A stretch of 64,000 bases of DNA from Frankiales bacterium (GTDB lineage Bacteria > Actinomycetota > Actinomycetes > Mycobacteriales > Jatrophihabitantaceae). This document shows, in pieces, positions 8,874 to 18,092 of this stretch; the first letter of the stretch is position 1; every line of letters begins with the position of its first letter. The DNA is taken from assembly GCA_025966315.1 (NCBI GenBank), contig JAOPUZ010000023.1:62001-126000 (forward strand), in the 5' to 3' direction. Made by a program: the position numbers and the translations under genes. Under the pieces are notes generated by a model. That model searched no databases and was not told the DNA's origin. It saw nothing but the letters and a program-made list of their open reading frames with translations.

Positions 8874-11800
8874 TCACTCTGTCGGCGCGGCCCCCAGCGG
8901 CCGATTCTCAGCGATCAGGCCGTCACGATGAGCTGCGGCCGCCGCCTCGGTCCGGCTGGCGACGCCCAATTTTGCCAGAATGTTGGACACGTGCACACTG
9001 ACCGTTTTATCGCTGATGTAGAGCCGCCGAGCGATTTGACGATTCGTGTCACCCAGGGCGACAAATTCGAGGACTTCTTGCTCACGGACCGTCAGGCGGC
9101 CGGCCGGTCCGGGCGAGCGGCCGGTTGCGTCTGATGCGTGTGCTTGGGCCGCGCGGGATTGTGCCCCCCGGGATTGGGCCGCGCTGCCACCCGACGGCTG
9201 ACCCGCCGCCGTCGAGATCTGATCCAGTTCAGCGGTCAGGGCCGGCGCAGTGAGGTGATCCGCCACGGCACGCGCGGACGCGATCAAGGCGGCCGCTTCT
9301 TCGGTTTGGCCCGCGGCGTAGAGCACGGACGACAGGCGGGCGTTCGAGCGAGCCTGCTCATATGGGCAGAACGCAAAGGCAGCGGCCGACTCGCGCCATC
9401 GGCTGATCAGCGGCTCTGCGGCCGGTACGGCTGCCTCGTCGCGTTCCAGGCCGGACAACCAGCACAGGCGCCCCCATTCGGCGTCGGCTCTGATCAACCA
9501 CGCTCGACCTTCAGGTCCGACATGGGATCCGTTGGCCTCGCTCAAATCGACGACCTTGTGGGCGTCTGAATGTAGTTCTGCGCCGCGATCCACAGCGGCG
9601 CCGCGGGCGGACGGGGTTGCTCCGCCCATGGCCTTGCACAACGCGGTCAATCCCAACGCCGAGCTGCGGATCCGTGCCATGAACGACGGCAACTGCCAGA
9701 TCTCAGTTATGACCGCGGTGAGCTCGTCGACGTCTGCGAGTGCGGCCTCGATCTCGCCGAAGTGGGTGTGCAGCTCGGCGGCCTGTGACAAGGCCATGAT
9801 GGCGATCAGCCCGTCCCGAGACCACCGTCGGCGTAGCTCAGGAAGCTCGTCGAGGAGGGTTCGATCACCCCGGGCGGCGCGGACGGCCAAGCTTGCGGCA
9901 ACGACCTTGGCCCGGGCAAGCGGTGGCGGATCTTGCCCGGTGAGATCGGTCAGGGCGACGCATGCCGCCCAGTCACCGCTGACGAAATGGGTGGCTGCGA
10001 GGTGCACTCGCGCATCGAGTCCGAAGCTGGCCCAACCCAAGCCACGTCCCTCGGCGAGCCGCCACCCGCGTTCGTAGGCCGCGACGGCCGCGGTTGTGTC
10101 GCCATGAGTGAAGCGCAGCATCCCGAGTTGGAACAGGGTTCGCAATTCTTGACTGGACTGACCGTCGCGGTGGGCGATGTTGACGAGCTCCTCCAGCTGC
10201 CGCGCTGCCGCCTTCGGGTCCCCTGCGCGTCGTTCGATCACGGCGATCGTGGTCCGGGCGTCGGTTGCCACTTCGGGAAGCTGGATCTCGTCGGCGAGTT
10301 CGACACTCTCGGTCGCCCATCGCAACGCGTCCTCGTCACGGCCGAGTTGGCCCAAGACGCGAGCGTGTGCGGCGGCAAGCCGGGATCGCAGCTCACTCGG
10401 GGGATCGCCGGCCAGCAGCTTGATCGCTTCCGCCGTCACATCCAGCGCTTCGAGTTCACCCTCGACCATCGAGGCGTGAGTACCGATCGCGAGCAGCAGC
10501 CGAGCCCTGCGCTCGACAGGCGCGTCCGACGGCATCCGAGCGTTAACGTCACGCACCAGCGCGAGCGCCCGCACGACGTGGCCGGCGGCGGCAGCAGCGT
10601 CGGCGGTGGTCACCGCCAATGCGACGCGGTCGGTCATCACGCCGGGCGATAGTCGATCCATTAGTTCGAGCGCCGCCTCGAAGTGCTGCATTGCCTCTTG
10701 GGGCGCGGCGACCCGTAATGCCTCGTCCCCGGCGCGGATGCTGGCCAGGTACGAGGTGTCCAGATCATGTGACTCGCGTGCATGGCGAGCGAGCTCGGCC
10801 GCGGTCCCCCCGATGCTGAGATCGCCCAGTGAGCTGGCAAAAGCCGCATGGATCCGCACCCGCTCACCAGGTAATAGATCGTCGTAGACGGCCTCACCGA
10901 AAAGGGCGTGTCGAAAGCCGTAACGGCCGTGCTCGTGTACCTGCAGGATGTGCGCGTCCGAAGCCTCGCGTAACGCGAGATCGAGCTGGGCGCCCTGAAT
11001 CGGTCCAAATCCTGGGGATCCTTCGCTGGCGCGCATGGCCGAGGAGAGCAGCTCGTGGGTGACCCGCCGCCCTGCGACGGCGACGAATCGAACGGTTTCA
11101 CGAGCAGGTTCAGAGAGTGACTCCAGCCGCAGCAACAGCAAATCGGCCAGCGCGGCCGGCACGGCATCCGGCTCAGCATCCGTCGCGTCGACCAGCTCTT
11201 CGAGGTAGAAGGCGTTGCCCTCGGCTCGATGCAGGATTCCCTGTATGGAGGACTCGCTCAGATCGCTGCGGCGGAAGTGCAGGAGCAAACGTGCCACGTC
11301 ATCACCCAGCGGATTCAGCTGAATCCGCTGCACATTCGGCAACCGGGCCCAGCTGGCCAGGGCCGGTCGCAGTGGGTGGCGCCTGCTGAGATCGTCGCTG
11401 CGATAGGACGCGACTACCGCTACGCGCTCGTCCGACAGTCGGTTCAGGAGGAAGCCGACGAGATCGCGGCTTGATTGATCGGCCCAATGCAGATCTTCCA
11501 GTAATAGGAGTACCGGCTGACCTTCACCCAGGAGCCGAAGGGCACCGGCAACAGCCGCAAACAGTTCGGAGCGTTCGAGCGATTCATCGGAATCGATATT
11601 CGGCGGCCGCTGACCTGAGGCATTCGGCTCGTCGGCCGACATGGTGCGGCGGTCCGGCAGCAGGCGTCCGATCGGCGCGAATCGGCGAAGCACCTCGGCA
11701 AAGAGGGCCGGCTGCTGCTGATTCAGGCGACCGAATGCCTCGCTAAAGGGAAGGTAGGGAAGTCCCACGTCGCCGAAATCGATGCAGTGACCAACGAGTT

Positions 11801-11981
11801 CGAGCATCCCAAGTTCGCTGGCTGAGGCCGACAGTTCGATGAGGAGGCGCGTCTTGCCGACGCCGGCGTCGCCCCCGAGGAGCACCCGACTAGCTCGCGA
11901 TGCCTGCGCCTCGACCAGCACTTCACGCAAAAGTGCCAGCTCGTCGGCTCGACCGAAGAGAGGCTGCGGGTTGACTGGCAT
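8874..11981 (-). CDS. Large LuxR-family transcriptional regulator with AAA ATPase and TPR-like repeats
   Basis: A protein of 1035 residues starting MPVNPQPLFGRADELALL at ATG 11981. An N-terminal AAA_16/STAND ATPase has Walker A GGDAGVGKTRLL near residue 35 and Walker B VLLLLEDLHWAD near residue 165. A long helical, TPR-like middle follows, and a C-terminal LuxR helix-turn-helix (LTVREQEVLEFVALGDTNRQIARRLYISDKTVSVHVSNIL) lies in the last 70 residues. This is the MalT/LAL plan: ligand or protein binding to the STAND module releases DNA binding. The frame is open 89 codons further upstream but that part is Arg/Ser rich and overlaps a better small ORF. The ribosome site at 11981 is weak (GAGGG, close). 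The target is unknown. Confidence 0.88.
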   Translation of the reverse strand: MPVNPQPLFGRADELALLREVLVEAQASRASRVLLGGDAGVGKTRLLIELSASASELGMLELVGHCIDFGDVGLPYLPFSEAFGRLNQQQPALFAEVLRRFAPIGRLLPDRRTMSADEPNASGQRPPNIDSDESLERSELFAAVAGALRLLGEGQPVLLLLEDLHWADQSSRDLVGFLLNRLSDERVAVVASYRSDDLSRRHPLRPALASWARLPNVQRIQLNPLGDDVARLLLHFRRSDLSESSIQGILHRAEGNAFYLEELVDATDAEPDAVPAALADLLLLRLESLSEPARETVRFVAVAGRRVTHELLSSAMRASEGSPGFGPIQGAQLDLALREASDAHILQVHEHGRYGFRHALFGEAVYDDLLPGERVRIHAAFASSLGDLSIGGTAAELARHARESHDLDTSYLASIRAGDEALRVAAPQEAMQHFEAALELMDRLSPGVMTDRVALAVTTADAAAAAGHVVRALALVRDVNARMPSDAPVERRARLLLAIGTHASMVEGELEALDVTAEAIKLLAGDPPSELRSRLAAAHARVLGQLGRDEDALRWATESVELADEIQLPEVATDARTTIAVIERRAGDPKAAARQLEELVNIAHRDGQSSQELRTLFQLGMLRFTHGDTTAAVAAYERGWRLAEGRGLGWASFGLDARVHLAATHFVSGDWAACVALTDLTGQDPPPLARAKVVAASLAVRAARGDRTLLDELPELRRRWSRDGLIAIMALSQAAELHTHFGEIEAALADVDELTAVITEIWQLPSFMARIRSSALGLTALCKAMGGATPSARGAAVDRGAELHSDAHKVVDLSEANGSHVGPEGRAWLIRADAEWGRLCWLSGLERDEAAVPAAEPLISRWRESAAAFAFCPYEQARSNARLSSVLYAAGQTEEAAALIASARAVADHLTAPALTAELDQISTAAGQPSGGSAAQSRGAQSRAAQAHASDATGRSPGPAGRLTVREQEVLEFVALGDTNRQIARRLYISDKTVSVHVSNILAKLGVASRTEAAAAAHRDGLIAENRPLGAAPTE

Positions 11982-12076
11982 GCCCTCATCTTGCCTGCCG
12001 CCTACGACAACGTGGCCATCCTTGACGGGGTCAAAGTGCAGATACCGAATGGCTGCCGTTTCTCGCGCCGGTGCGC

Positions 12077-12223
12077 TCAACTGCGTCGGTCGCGCCGCCG
12101 GGGCAACAGTCGATGCTGACGCCGAGGAAGCACGATGCTTTTTGCGGTAGCGCCGCGGAAGGCCGAGACGAGTCGTTCGCGGCGATACGCAAGTTCTGCC
12201 GATTGATCCAGGTAGCCGAACAT
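12077..12223 (-). CDS. Small protein of 48 residues upstream of the LuxR regulator
   Basis: ATG 12223 is preceded by AAGGAG at ideal distance. The product begins MFGYLDQSAELAYRRERLVS and is strongly basic at the end (RRQHRLLPRRRDRRS). The good ribosome site, codon use, and position directly in front of the regulator favour a real gene, which would be co-transcribed with it and end 95 bases before its start. No family was recognised. Arg richness could mean nucleic-acid binding, or simply GC-rich noncoding DNA read in frame. Confidence 0.5.
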   Translation of the reverse strand: MFGYLDQSAELAYRRERLVSAFRGATAKSIVLPRRQHRLLPRRRDRRS

Positions 12224-12642
12224 GGTGGTGGCTCCTTCTTGGTTCCATCGCCGGTGTTTCCGACTCCTCAAAGGTGCTCGTCTGAGTAGGGCCGCCACAT
12301 CAGACGAATTACCTAGGTGGCGAGGAAGTTCGGAGCTATGACTGGATCTAAGGGGCCTACGCGTCACCTAAGTACCCAGCGGCGTAGCCCGGCCTTCTAG
12401 GGCGTCGCCGCTTCGGCGCGTTGGGCCGCGTTGGATCGCCTAGATCGCCTAGATCGCCTGGATGGCCTCGATCGCCGAGGCGCCCTACCGATCAACCGCC
12501 GATCAACCGCCGATCACTGCCAATCACTGCCAATCACAATGGATTCCTGCCGATCTCAATGGACCCTGTGGACGGCGAACCCGTTGTCCACAGATCCTCG
12601 GTCGCTCTGCCGCGACCCGACTCGGCGCGAGAGCGTTACGTC
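12224..12642. other. Divergent intergenic region, repeats and candidate operators
   Basis: This 419-base stretch separates the minus-strand LuxR unit from the plus-strand M23 peptidase. Near the regulator, three related motifs occur: ACCTAGGT at 12311-12318, ATCTAAGGGG from 12347, and ACCTAAGT at 12366-12373. They could be operator copies for the LuxR unit. The part from 12427 to 12537 is filled by two short tandem arrays. The M23 frame is open through most of it but shows no credible coding. Confidence 0.5.
12427..12537. repeat. Two adjacent short tandem arrays (9-bp and 11/12-bp units)
   Basis: The first array has 9-base units of the type GATCGCCTA (12432-12480, with drift to GATGGCCTC). 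The second has GATCAACCGCC twice and then AATCACTGCC-type units (12488-12537). A third, similar array of GATCCGAGT and GATCCGGCT units lies inside the next gene at about 12673-12740. All look like slippage products. Confidence 0.7.
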
Positions 12643-13335
12643 ATGCGAATGTCGTCCCGCCCACTAATACGGCTGATCCGGCTACAACTGATTCGAGTAC
12701 GACTGATCCGAGTGATCCGAGTGATCCGATCGAGCGGGCCGATCTGGCTGAGCCGACCGAGCCCGCCTGCGAACTCTGGACGGCGCTACTGGTTGGCGCT
12801 GCCGGTAATACTTCTGGCTCTGCCCTCGCCCGCGCGTGCGGATGCCGGCCCGGGAATGGGCACCGGCCATCCCATCGGTGCCGAGTGCTGCCTGACGTCT
12901 CGGGTATCGGCCCGCGACAGCGTCAGTTACGCTGCCCCGATTCCCGGCCGCCTCGATGTGGTGACCACCTTTCAGCCGCCGCCCACGCCTTACGCGGCTG
13001 GGCACCGCGGGGTGGATCTGGCGGCGCCACAACGGGCGACCGTCTTCGCCGCCGGCGCTGGGCTGGTTCGCTTTGCCGGCCAGGTGGCAGGTCGCGGCGT
13101 AGTTGTGATCGCGCATCCCGATGGGCTGAGCACCGAATATGAGCCGGTTACTCCCGTCGTCAAAGCCGGTGCGCCAGTTATGCGCGGGCAGCCGATCGGA
13201 CAACTCTCGACGGGACACGCCGCGTGCGTTCCTGGAGTGTGCCTGCACTGGGGCGCTCGACGCGATCAGGGATATCTCGATCCGCTGAGCCTGCTGCAAC
13301 CGCTAGGTGTAGTCCGGTTAGTCCCGTGGGACTAA
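12643..13335 (+). CDS. M23 (LytM-type) peptidase-domain protein
   Basis: A protein of about 230 residues. A hydrophobic stretch YWLALPVILLALPSPARA near residues 47-64 looks like a signal peptide or anchor, so it acts in the envelope. The C-terminal domain has the M23 pattern: HRGVDLAAP (zinc His and Asp), VVVIAHPDGLSTEY, and CLHWGARR, where HxH is reduced to LHWG. The second zinc His is thus CLHWG with a non-His two residues earlier, which may mean a degenerate, EnvC/NlpD-like regulator. The start is uncertain: ATG 12643 and ATG 12649 are candidates, neither with a good ribosome site. The region before the signal consists of LIR/VIR repeats from a DNA tandem array. It is convergent with xerC. 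Confidence 0.75.
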   Translation: MRMSSRPLIRLIRLQLIRVRLIRVIRVIRSSGPIWLSRPSPPANSGRRYWLALPVILLALPSPARADAGPGMGTGHPIGAECCLTSRVSARDSVSYAAPIPGRLDVVTTFQPPPTPYAAGHRGVDLAAPQRATVFAAGAGLVRFAGQVAGRGVVVIAHPDGLSTEYEPVTPVVKAGAPVMRGQPIGQLSTGHAACVPGVCLHWGARRDQGYLDPLSLLQPLGVVRLVPWD

Positions 13336-13348
13336 CAAGAATTGGTCG

Positions 13349-14305
13349 CTACGCGCGCGGGTGAGCCTGGTCGAAGCTGGACCGCAACCTTTCGATCGAA
13401 ATGTGCGTGTAGATCTGGGTAGTTGCCAGGCTCGCGTGGCCGAGCAACTCCTGGACAGCACGCAGATCCGCGCCGCCATCGAGCAGATGCGTCGCCGCGG
13501 AGTGCCGCAATCCGTGCGGCGACAGTCCCGCAACATCCCCGGACGCGGTTCGCCGATTGACGACGGCACGGGCTTCACGCTGATCCAGACGACCACCACG
13601 CCGACCGAGGAACAGCGCCTGACCGGACCGGGAAGTCGACCAGACCGGCCGGCCCCCTCCAAGCCACGCTTGGATGGCGTCGTCGGCCGGTACACCGAAG
13701 GGAACCGTGCGCTGCTTGTCGCCTTTGCCGATCACCCGCAGCACGCGCCGCCGACGGTCGATATCGGAAAGGTCGAGCCCAACGAGCTCAGCGACCCGGA
13801 TCGCTGATCCGTACAACAGCTCCAGGATCAGCCGATCACGCAGCTGCAACGGATCGTCACCGTCAATCCGGTCAATGGCCGTAGCCGTCGCATCTGCGCT
13901 CAACACCAACGGCACGGTGCCGAGTCGACGCGGGCTGACCAGCAACTCGCCGGTGTCCGCAGTGAGCAATCCCCGGCCGTAGGCCCAGCTCGTGAACGTG
14001 CGTGCCGCGGCGGCGCGCCGCGCGATGGTCGAGCGGGCGGCACCAGCCAACGACATATCGGCCAACCATTGCCGGAGCACTTGCAGCGTCAACCCGGTCA
14101 GGCTGCCTTCGCCCGAACGCACTAGATGGTTCATCAGCAAGACCAGGTCGGCCAGGTAGGCAGCGACGGTGTGATCGGACCGGTTTCGTTCCAGGCGCAG
14201 CACCTGCTCATACTCGTTGAGGGCATAGGCCAACGGCTCGGGCAAGCCGGCGCGGATCGCAGACAGATCGATGCGCGATCGTCGACGTGCCGGGGGCGTG
14301 GTCAC
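13349..14305 (-). CDS. xerC: Tyrosine recombinase XerC
   Basis: A site-specific recombinase of about 318 residues that resolves chromosome dimers at dif. The SAM-like N-terminal core-binding domain (ALNEYEQVLRLERNRSDHTVAAYLADL) is followed by the catalytic domain with Arg (GSAIRVAELVGL), Lys (GKGDKQRTVPF), HxxR (HGLRHSAATHLL), His (LLGHASLATTQ) and nucleophile Tyr (IYTHIS). The start is not certain. GTG 14305 gives the family length, while the frame is open into dprA up to 14515. It belongs to the xerC-dprA-comM-yraN run typical of actinobacteria. Confidence 0.93.
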   Translation of the reverse strand: MTTPPARRRSRIDLSAIRAGLPEPLAYALNEYEQVLRLERNRSDHTVAAYLADLVLLMNHLVRSGEGSLTGLTLQVLRQWLADMSLAGAARSTIARRAAAARTFTSWAYGRGLLTADTGELLVSPRRLGTVPLVLSADATATAIDRIDGDDPLQLRDRLILELLYGSAIRVAELVGLDLSDIDRRRRVLRVIGKGDKQRTVPFGVPADDAIQAWLGGGRPVWSTSRSGQALFLGRRGGRLDQREARAVVNRRTASGDVAGLSPHGLRHSAATHLLDGGADLRAVQELLGHASLATTQIYTHISIERLRSSFDQAHPRA

Positions 14306-14414
14306 CTGTCGAAGGGTGCGCGAGGAACGCCCGCGGATCAACCCGCCACGCGGGACTCGCAGGACCACGGTCAGGATCGGCTGCGAAGTCCCCTGCTTCG
14401 TAGCAACGCTGCTC

Positions 14415-15761
14415 TCAGTCGCGATTGGAACGCGGGCGTGACGCCGGCGACAGCCGATAACCCTCGCGCGAGGCGCTGACCAGGCCCGAGTCCAGCAATG
14501 CGGGAAGGGCAGCAATCACCTGCTGAATTGGCCGGCCGCTGATCCGGGAAAGTTCAGCCTCGGTGACTGAACCGCGCCCAGGAAACCCGTCGAGCACCCC
14601 ACGCGCCAGGTCATCGAGCTCGTCGCGGCGCCTCGAATCGAGAGCTCTCGAACCCGGCCCGAGCGCCCCGGCTTCGGATAACCCCGCTCCAGACAACCCC
14701 GCTTCGAAGGTCCCGGCGGAGCCCGGCACTCCCGAAGCCGCGCCCACGTCATCCGAGGCCGACGCGCCGAGCGAGCCGCAGTAGCCAGCGACATCGGCTG
14801 GGCTGCGCGCCAGTACCGCGGGATTCTCGTCGCGGGCCAGCTGCTCATGACAGCCCACCGACATGGCCGAGGTCACCGGACCAGGCACGGCCAGCACAAC
14901 CCGTCCGAGCCCGCGCGCGTAACGAACCGTATTCAGCGCACCGGACCTGCTCGCCGCTTCGACGAGCAAGGTGCAGGTTCCTAGCGCGGCGATCAGTCGA
15001 TTGCGGCTCAGAAATCGCTGTCGGTGAGGCGCGCTGCCCGGTGGACGCTCGCTGACGAGCAATCCCGACTCCGCGATCTGTTGATACAACAACCGATTGC
15101 CGCTCGGGTACGGGCGGTCCAGCCCACCAGCGGACACGAGCACCGTGCACGCTCCGGCGGCCAGCGCCCCGCGATGGGCAGCCGCGTCGATGCCGTAAGC
15201 GCCACCGGAAATGATGCTGATGTCGCGCTGCCCGAGGCTGTAAGCCCACTCGGCGGCAATGTGCTCACCATAGGACGTCGCTGCCCGGGACCCCACGATT
15301 GCCACCGAAGCGACGCCGAGCGCGGCCGGATCGGCCGGGCCACGAGTCCACAGTGCGATCGGCGGGACGAGCGGTCCGATCTGATGGCCGCCGCCGTGGA
15401 TTGACGATCCGGACCTGACCCGACCGGCAAGCCGTGCGGCCAAGCGAGCCTGGGCGGCGCGCTCGGCCGCCTGGGCCAAACCCACGAAGGCGAAATGCGG
15501 CCAGCGTTCGCTATTGACGGTCAGGAGTTTGATCCCGTTTCGCTCCGCCGCGTCGAGGTCCTCAGCCGGGTTCGCGCTGGTGCGACGAGCCTCGGTCGCA
15601 GCTCGTACCGCGTCGCTGACGTCGCCAGTCCGCACCGCCTCAGCCGCTTGTTCGTAGCCGAGTACGGACACGAGTTGCCAGAGTGCTATCGAGCCAGGTT
15701 CGGCAACCCGGCTCAAGTAGGCCGCGGCCATCAACTCAGCGTCTGCGACCGGGACACTCAT
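14415..15761 (-). CDS. dprA: DNA-processing protein DprA
   Basis: A 448-residue RecA-loading protein for incoming single-stranded DNA in transformation. The Rossmann-like core shows VAIVGSRAATSYGEHIAAEWAYSL, IISGGAYGIDAAAHRGALAAG, SAGGLDRPYPSGN, ENPAVLARSPADVAGYCG and VEAASRSGALNT. A linker of about 55 residues rich in Gly, Ser and Ala (repeats of EAGLSGAGLSEAG) leads to a C-terminal winged helix (GRGSVTEAELSRISGRPIQQV). It overlaps comM by 4 bases (ATGA). Confidence 0.95.
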   Translation of the reverse strand: MSVPVADAELMAAAYLSRVAEPGSIALWQLVSVLGYEQAAEAVRTGDVSDAVRAATEARRTSANPAEDLDAAERNGIKLLTVNSERWPHFAFVGLAQAAERAAQARLAARLAGRVRSGSSIHGGGHQIGPLVPPIALWTRGPADPAALGVASVAIVGSRAATSYGEHIAAEWAYSLGQRDISIISGGAYGIDAAAHRGALAAGACTVLVSAGGLDRPYPSGNRLLYQQIAESGLLVSERPPGSAPHRQRFLSRNRLIAALGTCTLLVEAASRSGALNTVRYARGLGRVVLAVPGPVTSAMSVGCHEQLARDENPAVLARSPADVAGYCGSLGASASDDVGAASGVPGSAGTFEAGLSGAGLSEAGALGPGSRALDSRRRDELDDLARGVLDGFPGRGSVTEAELSRISGRPIQQVIAALPALLDSGLVSASREGYRLSPASRPRSNRD

Positions 15762-17290
15762 CGGGTCACCACGGCCCGCCGACCGGTACGCAACCAGATC
15801 GCTTCGTTCAGCTCAGCCAGCCCCGGAGCGTCTTGGCCGGCCAAGTCGGCCAGCGTCCAGGCCAACCGCAATACCCGATCGCAGCCTCGCGCGCTCAGCG
15901 AGCCCGTTTCAAGTTCGCGGTCTAGCGGGGCCAACACCTTCGGACTCGGGCGCCAGGGTCGTTGCCGCAGGAGTGGCCCAGGAATCTCGGCGTTCGTGTG
16001 CCACCCACGAGCCGACCACCTGGCTCGGGCCGCCGCACGAGCACGGACGACCCGAGCGGCAACGGTCGGGCTGTCCTCGCCCTGACGGTGTTCATCCATC
16101 AGATCCGCCCGGGTGACCGGATCAATCGGAATCTGCAGATCGATCCGATCCATTAACGGCCCCGAAAGCCGCTGCTGATAACGACGTCGCGCATCGGGGG
16201 TGCAACGGCAGTCGGTGTCCCGGGCCGAGCCACAGCCACACGGGTTGGTCGCCAGCACCAGCTGGAAACGCGCTGGGTACTCCACCGCGCCACCGATCCG
16301 GCGCAACGTGATCCGGCCAGATTCCAGCGGCTCGCGCAGGGAATCGAGGACTTTGGGCGCAAACTCAGCGGCCTCGTCCAGCACGAGGACTCCGCGATGA
16401 GCCAACGTTGCCGCGCCCGGACGGGCCAGGTTCGATCCGCCGCCGACGAGCGCCGCAGTGGATGACGTGTGATGCGGATTCTGCAGGGGTGGTCGCCGCA
16501 ATAGTCCGACACCACTGGGCAGGGCGCCGGCAACCGAGTGAATGGCGGTGACCTCGAGTGCGTGCTGATCACTCAGACCGGGCAGGATTCCCGGCAGCCG
16601 GGCCGCCAACATTGTCTTGCCTGCGCCCGGGGAACCGCTCAGCAGTAGATGGTGCGCACCGGCCGCGGCGACCTCGAGCGCGCGTCGAGCGACCGGCTGC
16701 CCGACCACGTCGCTCAGGTCGGGCGGTGGCGACGGCGCGGCCCGCTCGCCGACCTCGGCGAGGCGTAACTGCGGGCCTTCACCGCGCAGCGCGAGTACGA
16801 CCTCGCGCAACGAACTGGCGGCGTGCACCTCGATACCGGTGACCAAGGCCGCTTCGGCCGCATTGCCGCTAGGCACGGTGATGGTACGTACGTCCGCAGC
16901 CTGGGCCGCGAGCACCGAGGCCAAGATGCCTCGCACGGCACGTAGCCGCCCGTCCAAACCGAGTTCGCCCAGCCAGGCGGAGCCGAGAATCTTGGGCTGG
17001 GGCACGACCCCTGCCGCCGACAGCACGCTGAGAGCCAGCGCGAGGTCGAACATCGAGCCGTTCTTGCGCAGATCCGCCGGAAGTAGCGCCACCGTTATGC
17101 GGTGCGACGGCCAGCTGAACCCGGAATTCAACACCGCGGCGCGGACCCGATCCCGAGCCTCGGTCACGGAGGTGTCCGGCAGACCGGTGAAGGTGAGCCC
17201 CGGCAAGCCGGCCGACAGATCTGCTTCGATCTCGACCAGGTACCCGGAGACACCAGACAGAGTCACCGACAGGGTGCGCGCGAGACCCAT
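15758..17290 (-). CDS. comM: YifB/ComM family Mg-chelatase-like AAA ATPase
   Basis: A 510-residue hexameric helicase-like ATPase that aids branch migration of transforming DNA. The N-terminal Lon-like domain begins GLARTLSVTLSGVSGYLVEIEADLS and contains GLPGLTFTGLPDTSVTEARDRV. The AAA core follows with Walker A GSPGAGKTMLA near residue 215 and Walker B LVLDEAAEF, and the C-terminal Mg_chelatase_C domain ends it. ATG 17290 shares a base with the yraN stop, and the 37 further codons upstream are not conserved. It lies between yraN and dprA, with overlaps on both sides. Confidence 0.95.
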   Translation of the reverse strand: MGLARTLSVTLSGVSGYLVEIEADLSAGLPGLTFTGLPDTSVTEARDRVRAAVLNSGFSWPSHRITVALLPADLRKNGSMFDLALALSVLSAAGVVPQPKILGSAWLGELGLDGRLRAVRGILASVLAAQAADVRTITVPSGNAAEAALVTGIEVHAASSLREVVLALRGEGPQLRLAEVGERAAPSPPPDLSDVVGQPVARRALEVAAAGAHHLLLSGSPGAGKTMLAARLPGILPGLSDQHALEVTAIHSVAGALPSGVGLLRRPPLQNPHHTSSTAALVGGGSNLARPGAATLAHRGVLVLDEAAEFAPKVLDSLREPLESGRITLRRIGGAVEYPARFQLVLATNPCGCGSARDTDCRCTPDARRRYQQRLSGPLMDRIDLQIPIDPVTRADLMDEHRQGEDSPTVAARVVRARAAARARWSARGWHTNAEIPGPLLRQRPWRPSPKVLAPLDRELETGSLSARGCDRVLRLAWTLADLAGQDAPGLAELNEAIWLRTGRRAVVTR

Positions 17291-17646
17291 CAGAAAGCGC
17301 CCTCGACGTGACGGATCTGAGCGGTCTGGCCGGGACGCCACAGCACGCCTATGACGTCGAAACGCATCTCTAGCCAGTTGCGGGTCTGCCGGGCAAGCCA
17401 ATACACGGCCAGCAACCGCAAGCGCCCGCTCTTCTGCGCCGTCACCGCCTCGATCGGTTCACCGAAGGCGTTGGACGACCTCGTCTTGACTTCACAGAAG
17501 ACCAGGATCGAGCCGTGCTGAGCCACGATATCGATCTCGCCGCGATCACACCGCCAGTTGGTGTCGAGCAGGACGTACCCCGCATCGAGCAGATATTTGG
17601 CTGCGAGCCGTTCACCCGCGCGGCCCGTGTCGCCTTTGCTTCGCAT
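17290..17646 (-). CDS. UPF0102 (YraN) endonuclease-like protein
   Basis: A protein of 118 residues from ATG 17646; GTG 17667 is an alternative. Pattern: GRAGERLAAKYLLDAGYVLLDTNWRCDRGEIDIVAQHGSILVFCEVKTRS. The E..D..ExK arrangement (GEIDIVA, FCEVKTR) is the PD-(D/E)xK nuclease core of the Holliday-junction-resolvase-related UPF0102 family. The precise function is unknown. Conserved place between rnhB/DUF2469 and comM. Confidence 0.93.
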   Translation of the reverse strand: MRSKGDTGRAGERLAAKYLLDAGYVLLDTNWRCDRGEIDIVAQHGSILVFCEVKTRSSNAFGEPIEAVTAQKSGRLRLLAVYWLARQTRNWLEMRFDVIGVLWRPGQTAQIRHVEGAF

Positions 17647-17768
17647 ACCGTCGACTTTGCCGTCCACGCGGACGCAAAACGGTGCGCGAACAGATCTGTG
17701 GACAGCCGATCAGCCTGTGGACAACGAGTTCATTGCCGGTATGAAAGGGGCTGCAGAACGCGAGCTGA

Positions 17769-18092
17769 TCAGACCCCGAACGCGCCCTTGTCGCTGAGAT
17801 CGATGTCGGGTTTCTCGAGTTCCTCGACGTTGACGTCCTTGAAGGTCAGGACCCGAACGTTCTTCACGAAGCGTGCCGGTCGGTACATGTCCCACACCCA
17901 GGCATCGCGCATGGTGACCTCGAAGTAGACCTCACCGTCGGCGTTGCGCGGCGTGAGCTGAACGTCGTTGGTCAGATAGAACCGACGCTCGGTTTCGACG
18001 ACGTAGCTGAACTGTCCGACAATGTCCTTGTATTCGCGGTAGAGCTGTAGCTCCATCTCGGTCTCGTACTTCTCGAGATCCTCTGCACTCAC
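17769..18092 (-). CDS. DUF2469 actinobacterial conserved protein
   Basis: A 107-residue protein starting MSAEDLEKYETEMELQLYREYKDIVGQFSYVVETERRFYL, the hallmark of DUF2469 (Rv2901c-like), a family confined to actinobacteria. Acidic, no membrane segment, function unknown. It overlaps rnhB by 4 bases (ATGA) and is the strongest single marker of the phylum in this window. It is followed by 122 bases to yraN in which no gene is seen. Confidence 0.95.
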   Translation of the reverse strand: MSAEDLEKYETEMELQLYREYKDIVGQFSYVVETERRFYLTNDVQLTPRNADGEVYFEVTMRDAWVWDMYRPARFVKNVRVLTFKDVNVEELEKPDIDLSDKGAFGV

